64,000 bases of DNA, from the NCBI GenBank assembly GCA_030068075.1, contig CM057844.1, positions 1,798,001-1,862,000 on the forward strand, written 5' to 3'. A program made the position numbers and the translations under genes. The notes beneath the pieces were generated by a model. It made no database searches and was not told the origin of the DNA. It worked only from the letters and a program-made list of their open reading frames with translations. This DNA comes from Paguma larvata (Eukaryota > Chordata > Mammalia > Carnivora > Viverridae). Positions 22,816-33,965 of the stretch are shown piece after piece (position 1 is the stretch's first letter; each line of letters opens with the position of its first letter).

Positions 22816-24435
22816 AACTAATCCCTATTCTCAACTTGTAATGAGAAACTGAACATGGAGTTAATTCTGAGGGAAATAAAGAGTTGGATATTCAAATAAC
22901 TCAAGAGTCACCTCTTTACCTGCTGCCACAAGCCATGCACAGCAACCCCTAGCAGACTAACCACCCCCTCCCTCCTTCCCTCACAATCACAGAATCCTGC
23001 AGCTGGCAGCTTCCTAGTTTTATTCCTATTATTTTATAGTCAAGACCATCATGAATGTCAGAGAGGGAGCACTATGCCATGTAACTAGGTAAAGGCCAAC
23101 CTCCGACTTAGAAACCAACATTGGTCCCCATGTACTCAGTGTCATTGAATTATAAGGCAAGTTAAAGTGAGGAAAGTCTCCACACTAGCCATCCTCCTGC
23201 TTTGTGAGCCGCTGTTCTTCCCTACAGTGGCCCCTCAGCACAGCATCAGTACTTTCCACAGTCAGCTTAATGAGGCTCTAATAACCCCTGACACTGGCAA
23301 CTAGGGGAAGCCACTCATCAGGTGTCACTAATGTCAACCTACAGGATCTGTTACTAAGTAGGAAAATTGTTTTCGGAAAATTAAGCCTAGTATACCTGGC
23401 TGGATGCAGGAATCATATTATTAGAGAAAATGTGTTCAATTCAGTTTCAACCTTGTATCATAATGTTACTTTGCTTTGTGACGCAGAAAATAAACTGAAG
23501 TCAAATCATGGCCACGGAAGCCCAGAGAGGTGCGTGTGTGGTGGGGGAAGGGGAGTAGGGGTGCATGTGAGGCTCAAGGAGGTGGGGAGGCAGTTGTTGC
23601 AGTTTGATGCATGCGGGTGAGTGTGTGTGGGGGTAGAATATGCACGCTTTTTTTCCCCCTTTCTGAAGCCTGACCTGAAGCAAACTTGGGCTGCATCAGC
23701 TGAGTAAACTAGAGAGTGCTCTGATGGCAGTTCCCTCTTTCTGTCTAGCTTGTCCCTTCTTTCACACTTCATACAAATCAACGGGGCCCTTTGGAACACT
23801 CTAAACCTACCCCGGATTTGTTCCAGAAAAAAAAAAAAAAGTTACATATCTCCAGGAATGAGCAATTATTAAGTCAGCTTGAACTTAGCCTAGGTGAAAT
23901 ATTTCAGAGATGGTTCTTTATTATTATCAGTAAGAGTAAGCCTCTATCAGGCATCTGTTCCATGCCAGGTGCTGAAATTTAAAGGCCACCTCTTTTCTTC
24001 ACTATAGTCATACATGCAGGACCAGATCATGTCATTATCCATGGGGAGACAGACTCTGAAGCAGATGGGAAGCCAAGTTGACAGGTGGACCCAGGAGTGT
24101 TTGATGCACAATCTCAGGCTTGAAAACCACAGACAAGCCAGAGATAGCAGGATAGACCTGAGATCAAATCCTGTTTCCACAGAGTCAACCCCCAACTTGA
24201 CAAAATGCTCTCAAGAACGTGTTGAAAATGTCTCTGAGCTCCAGACCTCACACTTGTGAAGATGGGCCTGAATACATCAGTTCTGTGGTTCCCCATTCTG
24301 TTGCATGTTAAATCAACTGTGGGGCAACAGCCCCAAAGGCTCCAGGCCTCTCTGACTGGAGAAGCAGGACGTGTGGTGCTGCAATAACTACATAGGTAAG
24401 CACACTGAAAAGCAAAGTTTGAGAACAAGCATCAC
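22816..24435. other. Mostly unique non-coding DNA
   Basis: A 15-base A-run lies at about 23826-23840, and a GT/G-rich patch near 23520-23640 creates opposing low-complexity frames. MIR-like text may be present near 23940-23980 ('ctatcaggcatctgttccatgccaggtgctg'). Confidence 0.35.
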
Positions 24436-24592
24436 CGGGCTCTCAGCTCTCAAACTGGAATGACAGCCGCCCTGAAGGCTCAGTATAGACCCAGGGTCTC
24501 TGGGCTGGTCTGGAGTTGGGCCTGAGAGCCTGCATTCTAAGTTCCAAGTGATGCTAATACTGCTGCTCTAGAGATTACTGCTTTCTTGTGAA
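24436..24592 (+). mobile_element. MER5-like hAT fragment
   Basis: 'cagctctcaaactggaatgac', 'gggtctctgggctggtctggagttgggcctgagagcctgcattctaagttccaagtgatgctaatactgctgctc' matches the MER5A middle and right part, with the left half more decayed. Confidence 0.65.
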
Positions 24593-24804
24593 GAATAAAT
24601 GAAAAAAGGCAAGTAAAATACTGGTGCAAGGTCTGGAGGAAGTGGTTCAGTCATGAACTGTGCAGGTGCTCTCCCTGTGCAAACTCCAACATGTTGTTGG
24701 CTCCTGGATGGACATGGTCCAGCCCTGAGCCCCATGTTTTTACTCCATTTTAAAGAAAGAATTCCAAATCATTGGTTAATTCAGAAGATCTCATGAATAT
24801 TTCA

Positions 24805-25030
24805 GGAGTGCATGTGTGGCTCTGTTGGTTGAGTGTCAACTCTTGGTTTTGGCTTAGGTAATGAACTTGCATTCTGTGGGTTTGAGCCCTGTTGTCAGGC
24901 CCTTCACTGGCAGTGTGGAGCCCGTTTGGGATTCTCTCTCTCCCTTTCTCTCTGCCCCATCCCCTACTTGCTCTCTTTGTCTTTGTCTCAAAATAAATAA
25001 ACTTTAAAAAATTTAAAAAGGGAATATCTG
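24805..25030 (+). mobile_element. CAN-SINE, old copy
   Basis: The head 'ggagtgcatgtgtggctctgttggttgag', the body with 'gtgggtttgagccctgttgtcaggc', the CT-rich stretch and AAAATAAATAAAC tail keep the family order with many changes. The duplication ATGAATATTTCA is exact at 24793-24804 and 25031-25042. Confidence 0.9.
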
Positions 25031-25099
25031 ATGAATATTTCAAAAAGTAGAATCTGTGCTCAAAAGGGCAGGTTTTTTTTGTTTTTGTTTTTTTTTTGT

Positions 25100-25212
25100 G
25101 TGTGTTACCTTATTTAACAAGTCACTAGTGACTCAGAGAAATAAAGTGACTTAAAGGAATGCAGAAATAGTTACAGCAGAGCTGGGACTAGAATCCAGTT
25201 TTTCTGGTTTCC
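25100..25212 (+). repeat. MIR-like fragment
   Basis: 'gtgactcagagaaataaagtgacttaaaggaatgcagaaatagttacagcagagctgggactagaatcca' fits the MIR 3' half. The T-rich run before it (25073-25099) is a separate simple repeat. Confidence 0.5.
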
Positions 25213-26994
25213 AGATCTCTAAGAAAGTGAATCTGGCACTGGGTGTCCGAAATCCTCTTGACTGGAACCCTCCATGCCCATGGCACCTTGGACCTGTCAG
25301 AGTGCTGTCTGCCCTATGGCCACTGACTGAGGCCCAAAGGCTCTGTTGGCCTTCAGCAATATACTTGGGCACTGATATGTTTTCTGCCTCCCAAAGTGGG
25401 AAGTGTGGACACAACATGCACTGTCTACCTTTTCAATCCCATGGGGGTGACTCTAGAAGTCAGGAGCTAACCATCCTGCCCTGGCTCACATACTTATGGC
25501 TCATCCTCGCCTTCTTGTACTCACTTCCTTCATAATGTTAGATATTTGTGACATTTTCAGTCTTGAGTCTGCTTAATTCACTCTCCCGGTATGCCTGAGC
25601 TGGTCTCTTTTTCCACTCTATTCATCTTCACCCATGTTTAAATTTGGCTGATCTGAGATGTCTTGTCTGAGTCTGTCTGGCCAATTTACTAGTGATTACT
25701 TCTGCTACTTAATCCACTGACCACAAGGACATGAAATCTGTTTTGTTTGATTAGGAAGTAAGAGACAGTCACAGACCCAAACCTTTGGAAAGTGCTTTCA
25801 GGCACGCACAGAACACCCACACGGAAGGTGACCCTGGAGCCAAGAAAAAGGGCAATTAACTACGTGGGCACAATGAGATGGAAGAAATAAATGCTGCCTA
25901 TGCCTTGAAAGAGCACATGGAAAAGAAAACAGTGACACACTGGAGAGAGTGTGCAGACACGCTGCTTTATTCACTGGGTCACAACTCCCCAGGACACCCT
26001 CTCAGGCTCAGTCTCCCAGGGGGCTCTCCATCTGCCAGAGGTTGGGCTCCTGGTGTCAGAGCTGCATGCATGTCTCTGTCCATGAATCCAATGCCTTCTC
26101 TGTAGGGACAGGGAGGCCTTGAAGTCACCTCCTGAGGAACATTCTCTGTACTTTCACATCCTCATCACCTCTTGGAGCCTTAGTTTCTCCACCCATCCTA
26201 TGAAGCTGGTGGACTGATGGCTGACTACTGACTCTCATTGCCATATTCTCGAAGGTAAACCCTCAGGCTTTGTCCCCCAGTAAGCATCATTGAGCATCAC
26301 CTGATGGCAAGAAGAGCCCTGTGGGGAGGGAGGGGTGAAAGGGAAAGGAAATGATCAAAGAGAGCCTGGATTAAGCCTGCAGTTCCTTATCTTTCTTTGG
26401 AAAAGAGACAAAGACACCATTGGTTTTATACAACTGAGATCTGAGAGCTGTCATTTTACCCTCCCAAGATCTCAGCAGGCAGTGAGGTCATTGCCATTTT
26501 GTAAACGGAGCTATGAATCAGGAGAGTTTAGTACTATGTTCAGGATGTCTAATTGAGGGGCAAATTTGGGGTCACTTGTCTCCATGGTGGTGCTGCCTTA
26601 GGAAGGGGAGAACAACGAGCACTTTGGTCCCAGGGTTCTGAGAGAATCTTCTCGGTGTGGCATCATGGTAAACTCTGTAGACCACAGGGGAGCCCAACCT
26701 CCTCCCCTCTTCCTGATGGAGAGAGAATACCACTCTGAGGGGATCAGGAGGATGTTTGTAGGTAACTGCCACATGTGTCCCTTGAAGAGGGGTGAGTGTG
26801 TGACAAGACACATGGATGAAGATAGATTCCCTGACATCTTGGGGTGTGCCAGTTAGGCTCTGCAGGTGAGGAGCACAGAAGTGGGTGGTTTCTGTCAGGA
26901 CATCTTGAACGACATTAGTGGGGTCTTGCAGGTCTCTTATCCTCCCACACACTTCTTAAAATCAGCCTATCAGGCCCCATGAAAATCCCTGGTG
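25213..26994. other. Unique non-coding DNA
   Basis: I see no clear repeat or gene. Several opposing frames of 60-126 codons around 25150-26952 overlap one another and show no domain signature. Confidence 0.4.
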
Positions 26995-27893
26995 GGGCTT
27001 TTGTTGGGATTGTATTATACTGTGAGATACTGAGATCCACTTGACACTCTAGAATATTGAGACACTTGACAGGTCTAGAATATTGAGATTTTTCTGCATA
27101 TAAACAAATATCTTTCCACTTAAGACTTTTATAATCACTTTCAACAAATTATACATTTCCATGTTAAAGTCTTACATTTAAAAACTTTATGTCTAGGTCC
27201 TTTACATGTGTGCCATTGTAAATGAAATCTTTTAATTGCATTTAATTAATTAGAGTTGAGCACAAAATATTGTTGACTATAATATACAGTCCTCGTATTA
27301 ACAAACAATATTAGATGCTATTGTTTTCTTATAATTTGCCTGTAGAATCTTTGTGGCTTCTATGTAAATAATCATAACATCTGCAATAATGGCAGTTTTG
27401 TTCCTTCCAGTTCCTGGGCCTTTGATGTGTCTTCTTGCTCTGATTGGCACATCCTACACAGTATGAATGGAAATGTTAGAGGCGGGCATCTTTGTCTTAT
27501 TCTTCTTTATAAAGGGAATGCTTCTGACATTTCACATTTAAGTAGGAGTTTTTAATACTTTTCTGGAAGATATTATTTATCAATCTAAGTCTGTTTTTAC
27601 TGATTTCTTGTTTGCTAAGAGTTTTTACCATAGATTTGTATAAAATTTCTCAAATAATTTTTCTGTTTTCATTGAGCTAACTGTATTGTCCTTTTCCTTT
27701 AATAACTAATGTGGTGAATTATTTGTTTGTTTAATCTTTAACGAATGTTGCATTCTGTAATAATTTCAACTTAGTCATGAGTATTATCTTTTTTGTATAT
27801 AATGCAGTGTTTTGTTTAAACATTTTGCATCTATGTTCTGTAGGAATTGGTCTGATTTTCTTTCCCTTTATCTGGTTTTGGCATCAGAGTTAG
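26995..27893 (-). pseudogene. Old LINE-1 ORF2 remnant (part 1)
   Basis: The plus strand shows inverted ORF2: 'ttgttgggattgtatta' and, towards the right, 'aaacattttgcatctatgttctgtaggaattggtctgattttctttccctttatctggttttggcatcagagtt', an inverted stretch of the reverse-transcriptase region found in old mammalian LINE-1s. It is riddled with stops. A minus-strand CAN-SINE (27904-28118) follows immediately, and a second ORF2 piece in the same orientation lies at 28441-29055. Confidence 0.65.
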
Positions 27894-27903
27894 GCACCAG
27901 CTT

Positions 27904-28118
27904 TTTAATTTTTTTTAATGTTTATTTATTTATTTTGAGAGAGAGAGAGAACACAAGCAGGGAAGGGGCAGACTGAAAGAGAGACAGAATCCCAAATAGG
28001 CTCTGCACCATCAGCACAGAGCCCAATGCGGGGCTCAAACTCACGAACTGTGAGATCATGACCTGAGCCAAGATCATGAGTCGGACGCTTAACCACCTGA
28101 GCCACCCAGGCATCCCAA
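27904..28118 (-). mobile_element. CAN-SINE
   Basis: The reverse complement starts GGGATGCCTGGGTGGCTCAG and keeps the head, body and A/T-rich tail. The duplication GCACCAGCTT is exact at 27894-27903 and 28119-28128. A short internal duplication around 'gatcatgacctgagccaagatcatgag' distinguishes this copy. Confidence 0.93.
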
Positions 28119-28224
28119 GCACCAGCTTAATGAAAGGGGATTTCCTTCTCTGGAAAGTCCTGTGTAAAACAGGGATCACTGTTTCCAGGGCATCATCTGT
28201 GTGTCCAGTGCATGTTGGTGTTGT

Positions 28225-28440
28225 GGAGTTTGTATATACCCAGATTCAAATCCTGTCTCTATCTCTTGTGTGGCCCTGGGCAAGTCACATAACCTCCCCA
28301 TGACTTAATTTACTCACCTGCAGACTGGAATAGCATGCCACCTGCAAGGTGGAGTCATTGTGATAGTTAAATGAGTTGATATGTGTATCCCACTGGGAAT
28401 AATGCTGACATATGGCAAATAAGCATAAGGAAGAGTGACT
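28225..28440 (+). repeat. MIR, well preserved
   Basis: 'cccagattcaaatcctgtctctatctcttgtgtggccctgggcaagtcacataacctccccatgac' is the MIR 5' half, and 'catatggcaaataagcataagg' near the end fits the 3' part. Confidence 0.75.
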
Positions 28441-29055
28441 GGCAGTACTAATTCATGAAACTAAGTAGAGAAATTCACTTGTGGGAAAGCTTTAACTTAC
28501 TTATTCATTTAAGGACAAAATTAATAGAATTTAGTCCAGTGTTCTTTTTCTTCTCCATTCAATTTTTATCATTTGTACTCCTCTAAGGATGCATCAATTT
28601 TACTAAATTTTCCAAATATGAAAGTATTAATTCTTTGCTACATCTGTAATTATATATTACTTTGCATTCTCAATATTGTTTATGTTATTCATGTTTTCCT
28701 TCATCAATTTCGTCTCAGGGTTTTCAATTTTATTGGTTTTTTGAATATGTTGATTTTCTGTTTCATTTGTTGCTACTTTTATCTGTATTATTCTTTCCCT
28801 GTAGTCTCTTTGGGCTTAGTTTGTGGTTCCTTTTCTTGCATCTCAATTCTATGATTGGCTTTTTAATTTTCTTTTCTAAGATAGATGTATAAAACATGCA
28901 TTGCCTGGTAGGTACTTCCTCAGCTACCTTCCCTTGGTCTTATGATTGGGGTTTCAGTTCTTTCTTTGTCATAGAGTTGCAGCAGTTTTTAGAGTTTCTA
29001 TTTTTATTTATTTGATGCCTCATGAGTTACTTATACAATTAAAATATATAATATT
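28441..29055 (-). pseudogene. Old LINE-1 ORF2 remnant (part 2)
   Basis: Text such as 'tttcaattttattggttttttgaatatgttgattttctgtttcatttgttgctacttttatctgtattattctttccc' and the next few hundred T-rich bases matches inverted LINE-1 ORF2 lying upstream of part 1 in element order. The two pieces are compatible with one decayed minus-strand LINE-1 split by later insertions. The hydrophobic frames here (28573-28892) are read in the wrong sense. Confidence 0.6.
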
Positions 29056-29060
29056 TCTAG

Positions 29061-29560
29061 TAGTGTTGAGGGACTGTTGGACATGGCGATATTATGGATT
29101 TACAACAGAATCTCATAGTGCTCACAGATTTACATCTGCCCGAGACAGAACCACTCAAGTGAGCTAAAGGTGATGGAAAATTTATTCCAAATGTTCACAG
29201 GAAGCTAGGGCATCGGTGTTGGTGGTTCTCCAAAAGAAGCCCTCCTTATCTCCCAGGTCACAGTTGTGGTTCCAGACCTTCAGCCCTCTAGTGCTTCTTC
29301 CATGACTACCACATTGCATTCCACTGACTTCCTCCTCCACTTCTGCTTCCCTTCTCATCCCTCCTTAACCAACGCCCAAAAAGCAGGGTTCTGGTTGGCT
29401 CTCCATGCCACCATCCTCCACTGTGATTGGACTGAACCCTTGTAACACACCCTCTCATTGGCTGCTGGCCTTTCTTTGCCTGGGCTAAGCTAGATTCTGG
29501 TCCTATCTGGCATGTGGAGGATGACAGGGATCTAAGATGCAAAGCATGAATTCTGTTTCC
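29061..29560 (-). other. Unassigned block with LTR-like layout
   Basis: In reverse complement it holds CCAATGAGA and CCAATCACA motifs and ends in a possible AATAAATTTT signal near 29180. That order suggests an LTR, but no TG/CA ends or duplication could be fixed. Inference only. Confidence 0.22.
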
Positions 29561-29850
29561 AACCCTTTAACCTATAACATACTTCCAGGGACATGGCCAT
29601 GACAGTTAGTCCATCCTGGGGGCAGCTGGGACAGTCGTGATCTCCTTGGGATTTCTCATCTTGGGGGACAATATAAACATGTAAGATAATCGAACACAGC
29701 AAACTCCTGTTGTCAGCTCCCTGACTTCTATCCCAAGAAACAAAATCATCAGACCATGGGGACATATGCAGTACCAAGAGACAGACCTCATCCCTGCCTG
29801 CAAAGAATGAATTTTGTATAGGAAAAAAGATATTACTAATATTCAAATTG
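29561..29850. other. Unique non-coding DNA
   Basis: Nothing recognised; the overlapping minus-strand frames look like chance. Confidence 0.4.
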
Positions 29851-30297
29851 CAGGCACACCTCATTTTATTGTGCCTCACAGATACCGAGGTTTTGTTTTG
29901 TTTTGTTTTGTTTTCTTTTCTTTTTTTACAAATTGAAGGCTTATTGTACTCTGCATTGGGAGACTAGATTGGTGCTATGTTTCTAATAGTATTTATTCAC
30001 TTTGTGTCTCTGTGTTTTTATTATGGTGATCTGTGATCAGTGATTACAACTTGCTAAAAGCTCAAATGATGGTTAGCATTTTTTAGCAATAAAGTATTTT
30101 TTAAACTAAGGCATATACATTGTTTTTTATACATAATGTTATGTTTTATAGTTAATATGCTGCTGCATCACATAAACAGTTTTTACATGCACTGAGAAAC
30201 CAAAAACAAAAATTCATTTGATTTGCTTTATTGTGGTGTCTGGTTTATTGAAATGGTCTGGAACCAAACCTGTAATATCTCTGAGCTGTGCCTGTAC
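29851..30297 (+). mobile_element. Tigger-type (Tc1/mariner) miniature transposon
   Basis: The ends are imperfect inverted repeats: CAGGCACACCTCATTTTATT on the left and '...ctctgagctgtgcctg' on the right, followed by TA. Inside, 'ttatggtgatctgtgatcagtgat' and 'gcaataaagtattttttaaactaaggcatatacattgttttttatacataatg' are hallmarks of the Tigger end regions. The transposase gene is missing, so this is a deletion derivative. A TTTTG repeat of five units at about 29890-29915 has grown inside the left arm. Confidence 0.85.
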
Positions 30298-31685
30298 TAT
30301 TCTCATGTCAGAGGAAAAAGTGGCTGGGGTGCTTGAATTTTATGGAATAAAAATCAGGGAGCAGGACTCTGGGATGTCTTAGTTCCTCTTCCAACTGCAC
30401 CAAATTCTCAATGTGAGAGGGGAGAATGACAGCACGTGAACCCTAGCAGTCCATCTAAAAGACAATATAGATTTTCTACTCTCCCCCCTCCTCTTTCTCT
30501 GATACTTCTCTGAGAGATGGCCACAGGTCTGTGATGGATACAAGCCTGCAGTCCCCACCTTCTAGTCAGCAGGGACTTCTTTCCTGTTCTATTGATTGGT
30601 GCTTTCATAAGTGATACCTGCTGGGGCAACTCAATTTCTGCACCTGAAAATTAACATCCCAGTGCTAGCTGTCATCAGAATCAAAAGGAAAAAAAAGGAC
30701 ACCATCTGCTTTGAAATATTCCCCACTGTGATATCGGCCTGACCTTTTTATCCTGAAATGTGGACCAACTTGCAAAAAACATGTTAGAAAAACTAAATCT
30801 TCATTCCAGAGATTTGGCTTTCCTTGCTGTGTTCAGTTTAGGATGGGTCAACCTTAGACAAGATTTAATAAGTTGCTATTTCTGGGTCTGAAATGACATC
30901 ATCACAGGAGGCACCTCTGGCCTCTTGTTGTGGTGAACAATATAAAGTTTCTCTGAGAGGTCATTTTTCTTCCTGGGGGAATCTACATTTTGCAATGTTA
31001 TCTCATCATGGCCAAAGAATGTCCATATTAAGTTCAAAAAGATTCCTTCCTATACTTCATTAGAAGCTGTGTTAAAGAGGAGATAGTTTTAATTCATGTG
31101 TTTCACTAGTAGATTTGGGAGAGTATCTTATAAGCACTTGAATATTTTCTGAAGTAATTGCTTGTGATGTAGTCAGAGAGGCAAATACCACATTCTAATT
31201 AAAGTTTTTTTTCTGCCATTTGGCAAAACTTGTCAACATAGAAGGACTATATCTGTGGCTAAGCTGTGAAGTACACAGCACAACTGACATAATTTCTGTT
31301 AACTTTAACTTTGGGAAAAACCATCCCTGTCTTTGGGTTGAAAAGAGAAAAAAAAATGCTAATGGCATTGCTTTGTCAGGGCCAGGACTTTCTGGGGCCT
31401 GAACAGAAATGAATTTGGCAATAATCAATATTTCAGATCAGAAGGAGACTGGGCTTGATTTAATCTCAGGGGAAGTACTTGATCATGGCTGGCATCTAAC
31501 TGAGAAGACCTAATCCCATTAGCAAAGTGCTTTCTGCCCTGAGAGGAACAGGAAGCAGAGATGCCATGCACACAGAGGGATCTTCACTGTCTAATTAAGC
31601 CAAAGTGGAGACAGAAAGCTGCGGGCAGCACTCCTTGACCTCACTAATTGATCAGGCCATGGCAGTGCAGGAATACAGGACTCAT
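30298..31685. other. Unique non-coding DNA
   Basis: No gene or transposon is seen. The section 31190-31690 has several TAATTAA motifs in otherwise complex sequence, which is the type of stretch where conserved non-coding elements occur, but the sequence alone cannot show conservation. Confidence 0.35.
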
Positions 31686-32383
31686 GTCTTAATATTTTTA
31701 TTGAGTGAATAATATAATAATTAAGTACATTTCAGGGAGTCTCTAAAATATAAACCATATTGAGGCAAAACTATATAGAATATAATGTATCTGATTTTTA
31801 ACAAAGGTGTTTACTGTGTAATCATCCTTATCATCAAAGTATCGTTTCTATCACCCCTAAAATTCCCTTGTGTCCTTCTGTGATCAATCCCTCCCCAAGT
31901 CCAGACAGAGGCAACCGCTGATCTGTTCTCTGTCATGGCAGATTTGTCTTCCCTGAAATTCCATACAAATGAAATCATACAATATGTACACTTTCGTGTA
32001 CCACCCATGTTGGTACATGTATCAACAGTCATCCACTTTTATTTATAAGTGGATAGTTTTTCTCCAGTTTTTGGTTATAATGAATAACATTGCACTGAAT
32101 ACTAGTGTACAACTTTCTCTTTGGGCATACGCTTTCATATTATCATGGTAAATGTATGCTTAACTTTATAAAAACCTTCCAAACTGTTTTCCAAAGTGTC
32201 CAACACCCAGGTCTTTAAAATCTTAGCCAATATTTGGTATTATCAGTCTTTTACAAAAAAAAATAGCCATCCTCATGTTTGTGTGGTGGTATCTTACTGT
32301 GGTTATAATTTGTGTTTCCTAATAAATAATAAACATTTTTATGTACATATTGGTCATCCAGACTTTTATAAAGAGTTTCAGTT
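31686..32383 (-). mobile_element. Old LINE-1 3' end (L1M type)
   Basis: This is an inverted old LINE-1 3' region: 'tttttattgagtgaataatataataattaagtac', 'gaggcaaccgctgatctgttctctgtcatggcagattt', 'atacaaatgaaatcatacaatatgtacactttcgtgt', 'ccagtttttggttataatgaataacattgca' and 'tttccaaagtgtcc' come in the family order. A minus-strand CAN-SINE inserted at its right side (32394). Confidence 0.8.
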
Positions 32384-32393
32384 TAAATCAGAG

Positions 32394-32616
32394 GGTTTTT
32401 TGTTTGTTTGTTTTTTAAATGTTTTATTTATTTTTGAGAGACAGAGCGTGAGCAGGGGAAGGGCAGAAAGAGAGAGGCAGACACAGAATCCAAAGCAGGC
32501 TCCAGGCTCTGAGCCATTCAGCACAGAGCCCAACACGGGGCTCGAACTCACAGACTGTGAGATCATGACCTGAGCCGAAGTCGGCTGCTTAACCGACTGA
32601 GCCACCCAGGTGCCCC
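32394..32616 (-). mobile_element. CAN-SINE (felid SINEC type)
   Basis: The reverse complement begins GGGGCACCTGGGTGGCTCAG, carries GTTCGAGCC as an intact B box, and ends in the AAATAAATAAAA-type tail followed by CAAACAAACAAA. The duplication TAAATCAGAG at 32384-32393 and 32617-32626 is exact. Confidence 0.95.
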
Positions 32617-32626
32617 TAAATCAGAG

Positions 32627-33110
32627 TTTTAACAGGTAGAGCATTACTAAAACTCAAAGAATTAAGATTCCATTAGCAAATGAATCAAATAGACCAGTGG
32701 TATCTTTACATATATTTTAGACATTTAGACTACTATATAAAGTATATTTTTAAATCCTTTATAGGTTTTATTAATACACTGTATGACTTAAGTCCTCATT
32801 GTAATCACTGCCTCTGCATCAACTCTGTTCATTGGCTAATTCTCAAACTAAAGTAGTCAGATCACTAAATCAAGATTTACCCTGTTGATACAGGTCATTA
32901 TCAGAACAGGGCTTTCATTGTATTATGCTCTGTCATGGCTGGTGGATATGAGCCATGCTATGACAATTACTAATTAGCTTGGCACCATAGAAAAACTGCT
33001 TGAAATTGTAAAATTTTGAACAAATGGTATCATCTAACTGGCTTCCACTACAAATCATGAATGATTTGTACACACACGTAGACTGCATCAGCAGCACTGC
33101 TGGTGATATA
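32627..33110. other. Unique non-coding DNA
   Basis: No repeat is recognised. The 5' part of the long frame that enters the neighbouring LINE-1 starts here at 33024. Confidence 0.4.
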
Positions 33111-33548
33111 AGTTCTACTTTGCATGGGTGGTATGAAGATATGAATAGACACTTCTCCAAAGAAGACATTCAGATGGCTAATAGACACATGAAACGATGC
33201 TCAATGTCACGCAGCATCAGGAAAATACAAATCAAAACCACACTGAGATACCAGCTCACACCAGTCAGAGTGGCTAAAATGAACAAATCAGGAAACTATA
33301 GATGCTGGCAAGGATGTGGAAAAACAGACACCCTCTTACACTGTCGGTGGGAATGCAAACTGGTGCAGCCACTCTGGAGAACTGTGTGGGGATTCCTCAA
33401 AAAAATGAGAATAGACCTTCCCTATGACCCAGCAATAGCACTGCTAGGAATCTACCCGAGACACAGGAGTGCTGATGCACAGGAGCACGTGTACCCCAAT
33501 GGTTATAGCAGCACTTTAAACAATAACCAAATCATGGAAAGAGACTAA
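33024..33548 (+). pseudogene. Open frame joining host DNA to LINE-1 ORF2 C-terminus
   Basis: An uninterrupted 174-codon frame starts with ATG in unique DNA, runs about 33 codons to the LINE-1 edge at 33125, then continues in the ORF2 frame to its end. The last 140 residues show the ORF2 C-terminal pattern, including the Cys-rich GCGK-T-x-LLHC-WEC region. It lacks the endonuclease and reverse transcriptase domains, so it cannot act as ORF2. Continuity with host sequence is probably chance. I see no promoter or splice evidence for expression. Confidence 0.6.
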
Positions 33549-33951
33549 GTGTCCATCAACTGATGAATGGATAAAGAAGAAACGGTATATATATATATAC
33601 AATGGAATACTATGCAGCAATGAGAAAGAATGAAATCTGGCCATGTGTAGCAACATGGATGGAACTGGAGGGTATTATGCTGAGTGAAATAAGTCACAGG
33701 GCTGTCAGAGAAAGACAGATACCATATGTTTCCATGCATAGGTGGACTTTGCAAGACTTAACAGAAAACCAGGGGGAAGAGGAAGAGGGGAAAGAAAAAA
33801 AAGATACAGAGAGGGAGGGAGACAAAACATAAGAGGTTCTTAAATACTAAGAACAAACTGAGGGAGCGGGCGATGGACACTGAGCAGGGCACGGGTTGGG
33901 ATGAGCACTGGGTGTTATATGGAAACAAATTTGACAATAAAAGTTAAAAAA
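33125..33951 (+). mobile_element. 5'-truncated LINE-1, recent type
   Basis: A young carnivore LINE-1 fragment covers the ORF2 C-terminus, the 3' UTR and the tail. AGTTCTACTTTGCA at 33111-33124 is repeated with one change at 33952-33965, so both edges are firm. The coding part runs to the stop at 33546-33548 and includes the [10 protein letters not shown] block and the cysteine-rich end (GCGKT...LLHC). The 3' UTR contains 'tgatgaatggataaagaag' and 'gagcactgggtgttatatgg'. It is about 0.83 kb of a roughly 6-7 kb source. Confidence 0.95.
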
Positions 33952-33965
33952 AGTTCTACCTTGCA

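Noticed and set aside
28573..28892. Hydrophobic frames resembling multi-pass membrane proteins
   Set aside because: The sequence is inverted old LINE-1 ORF2 and T-rich on this strand, which yields Phe/Leu-rich frames by composition.
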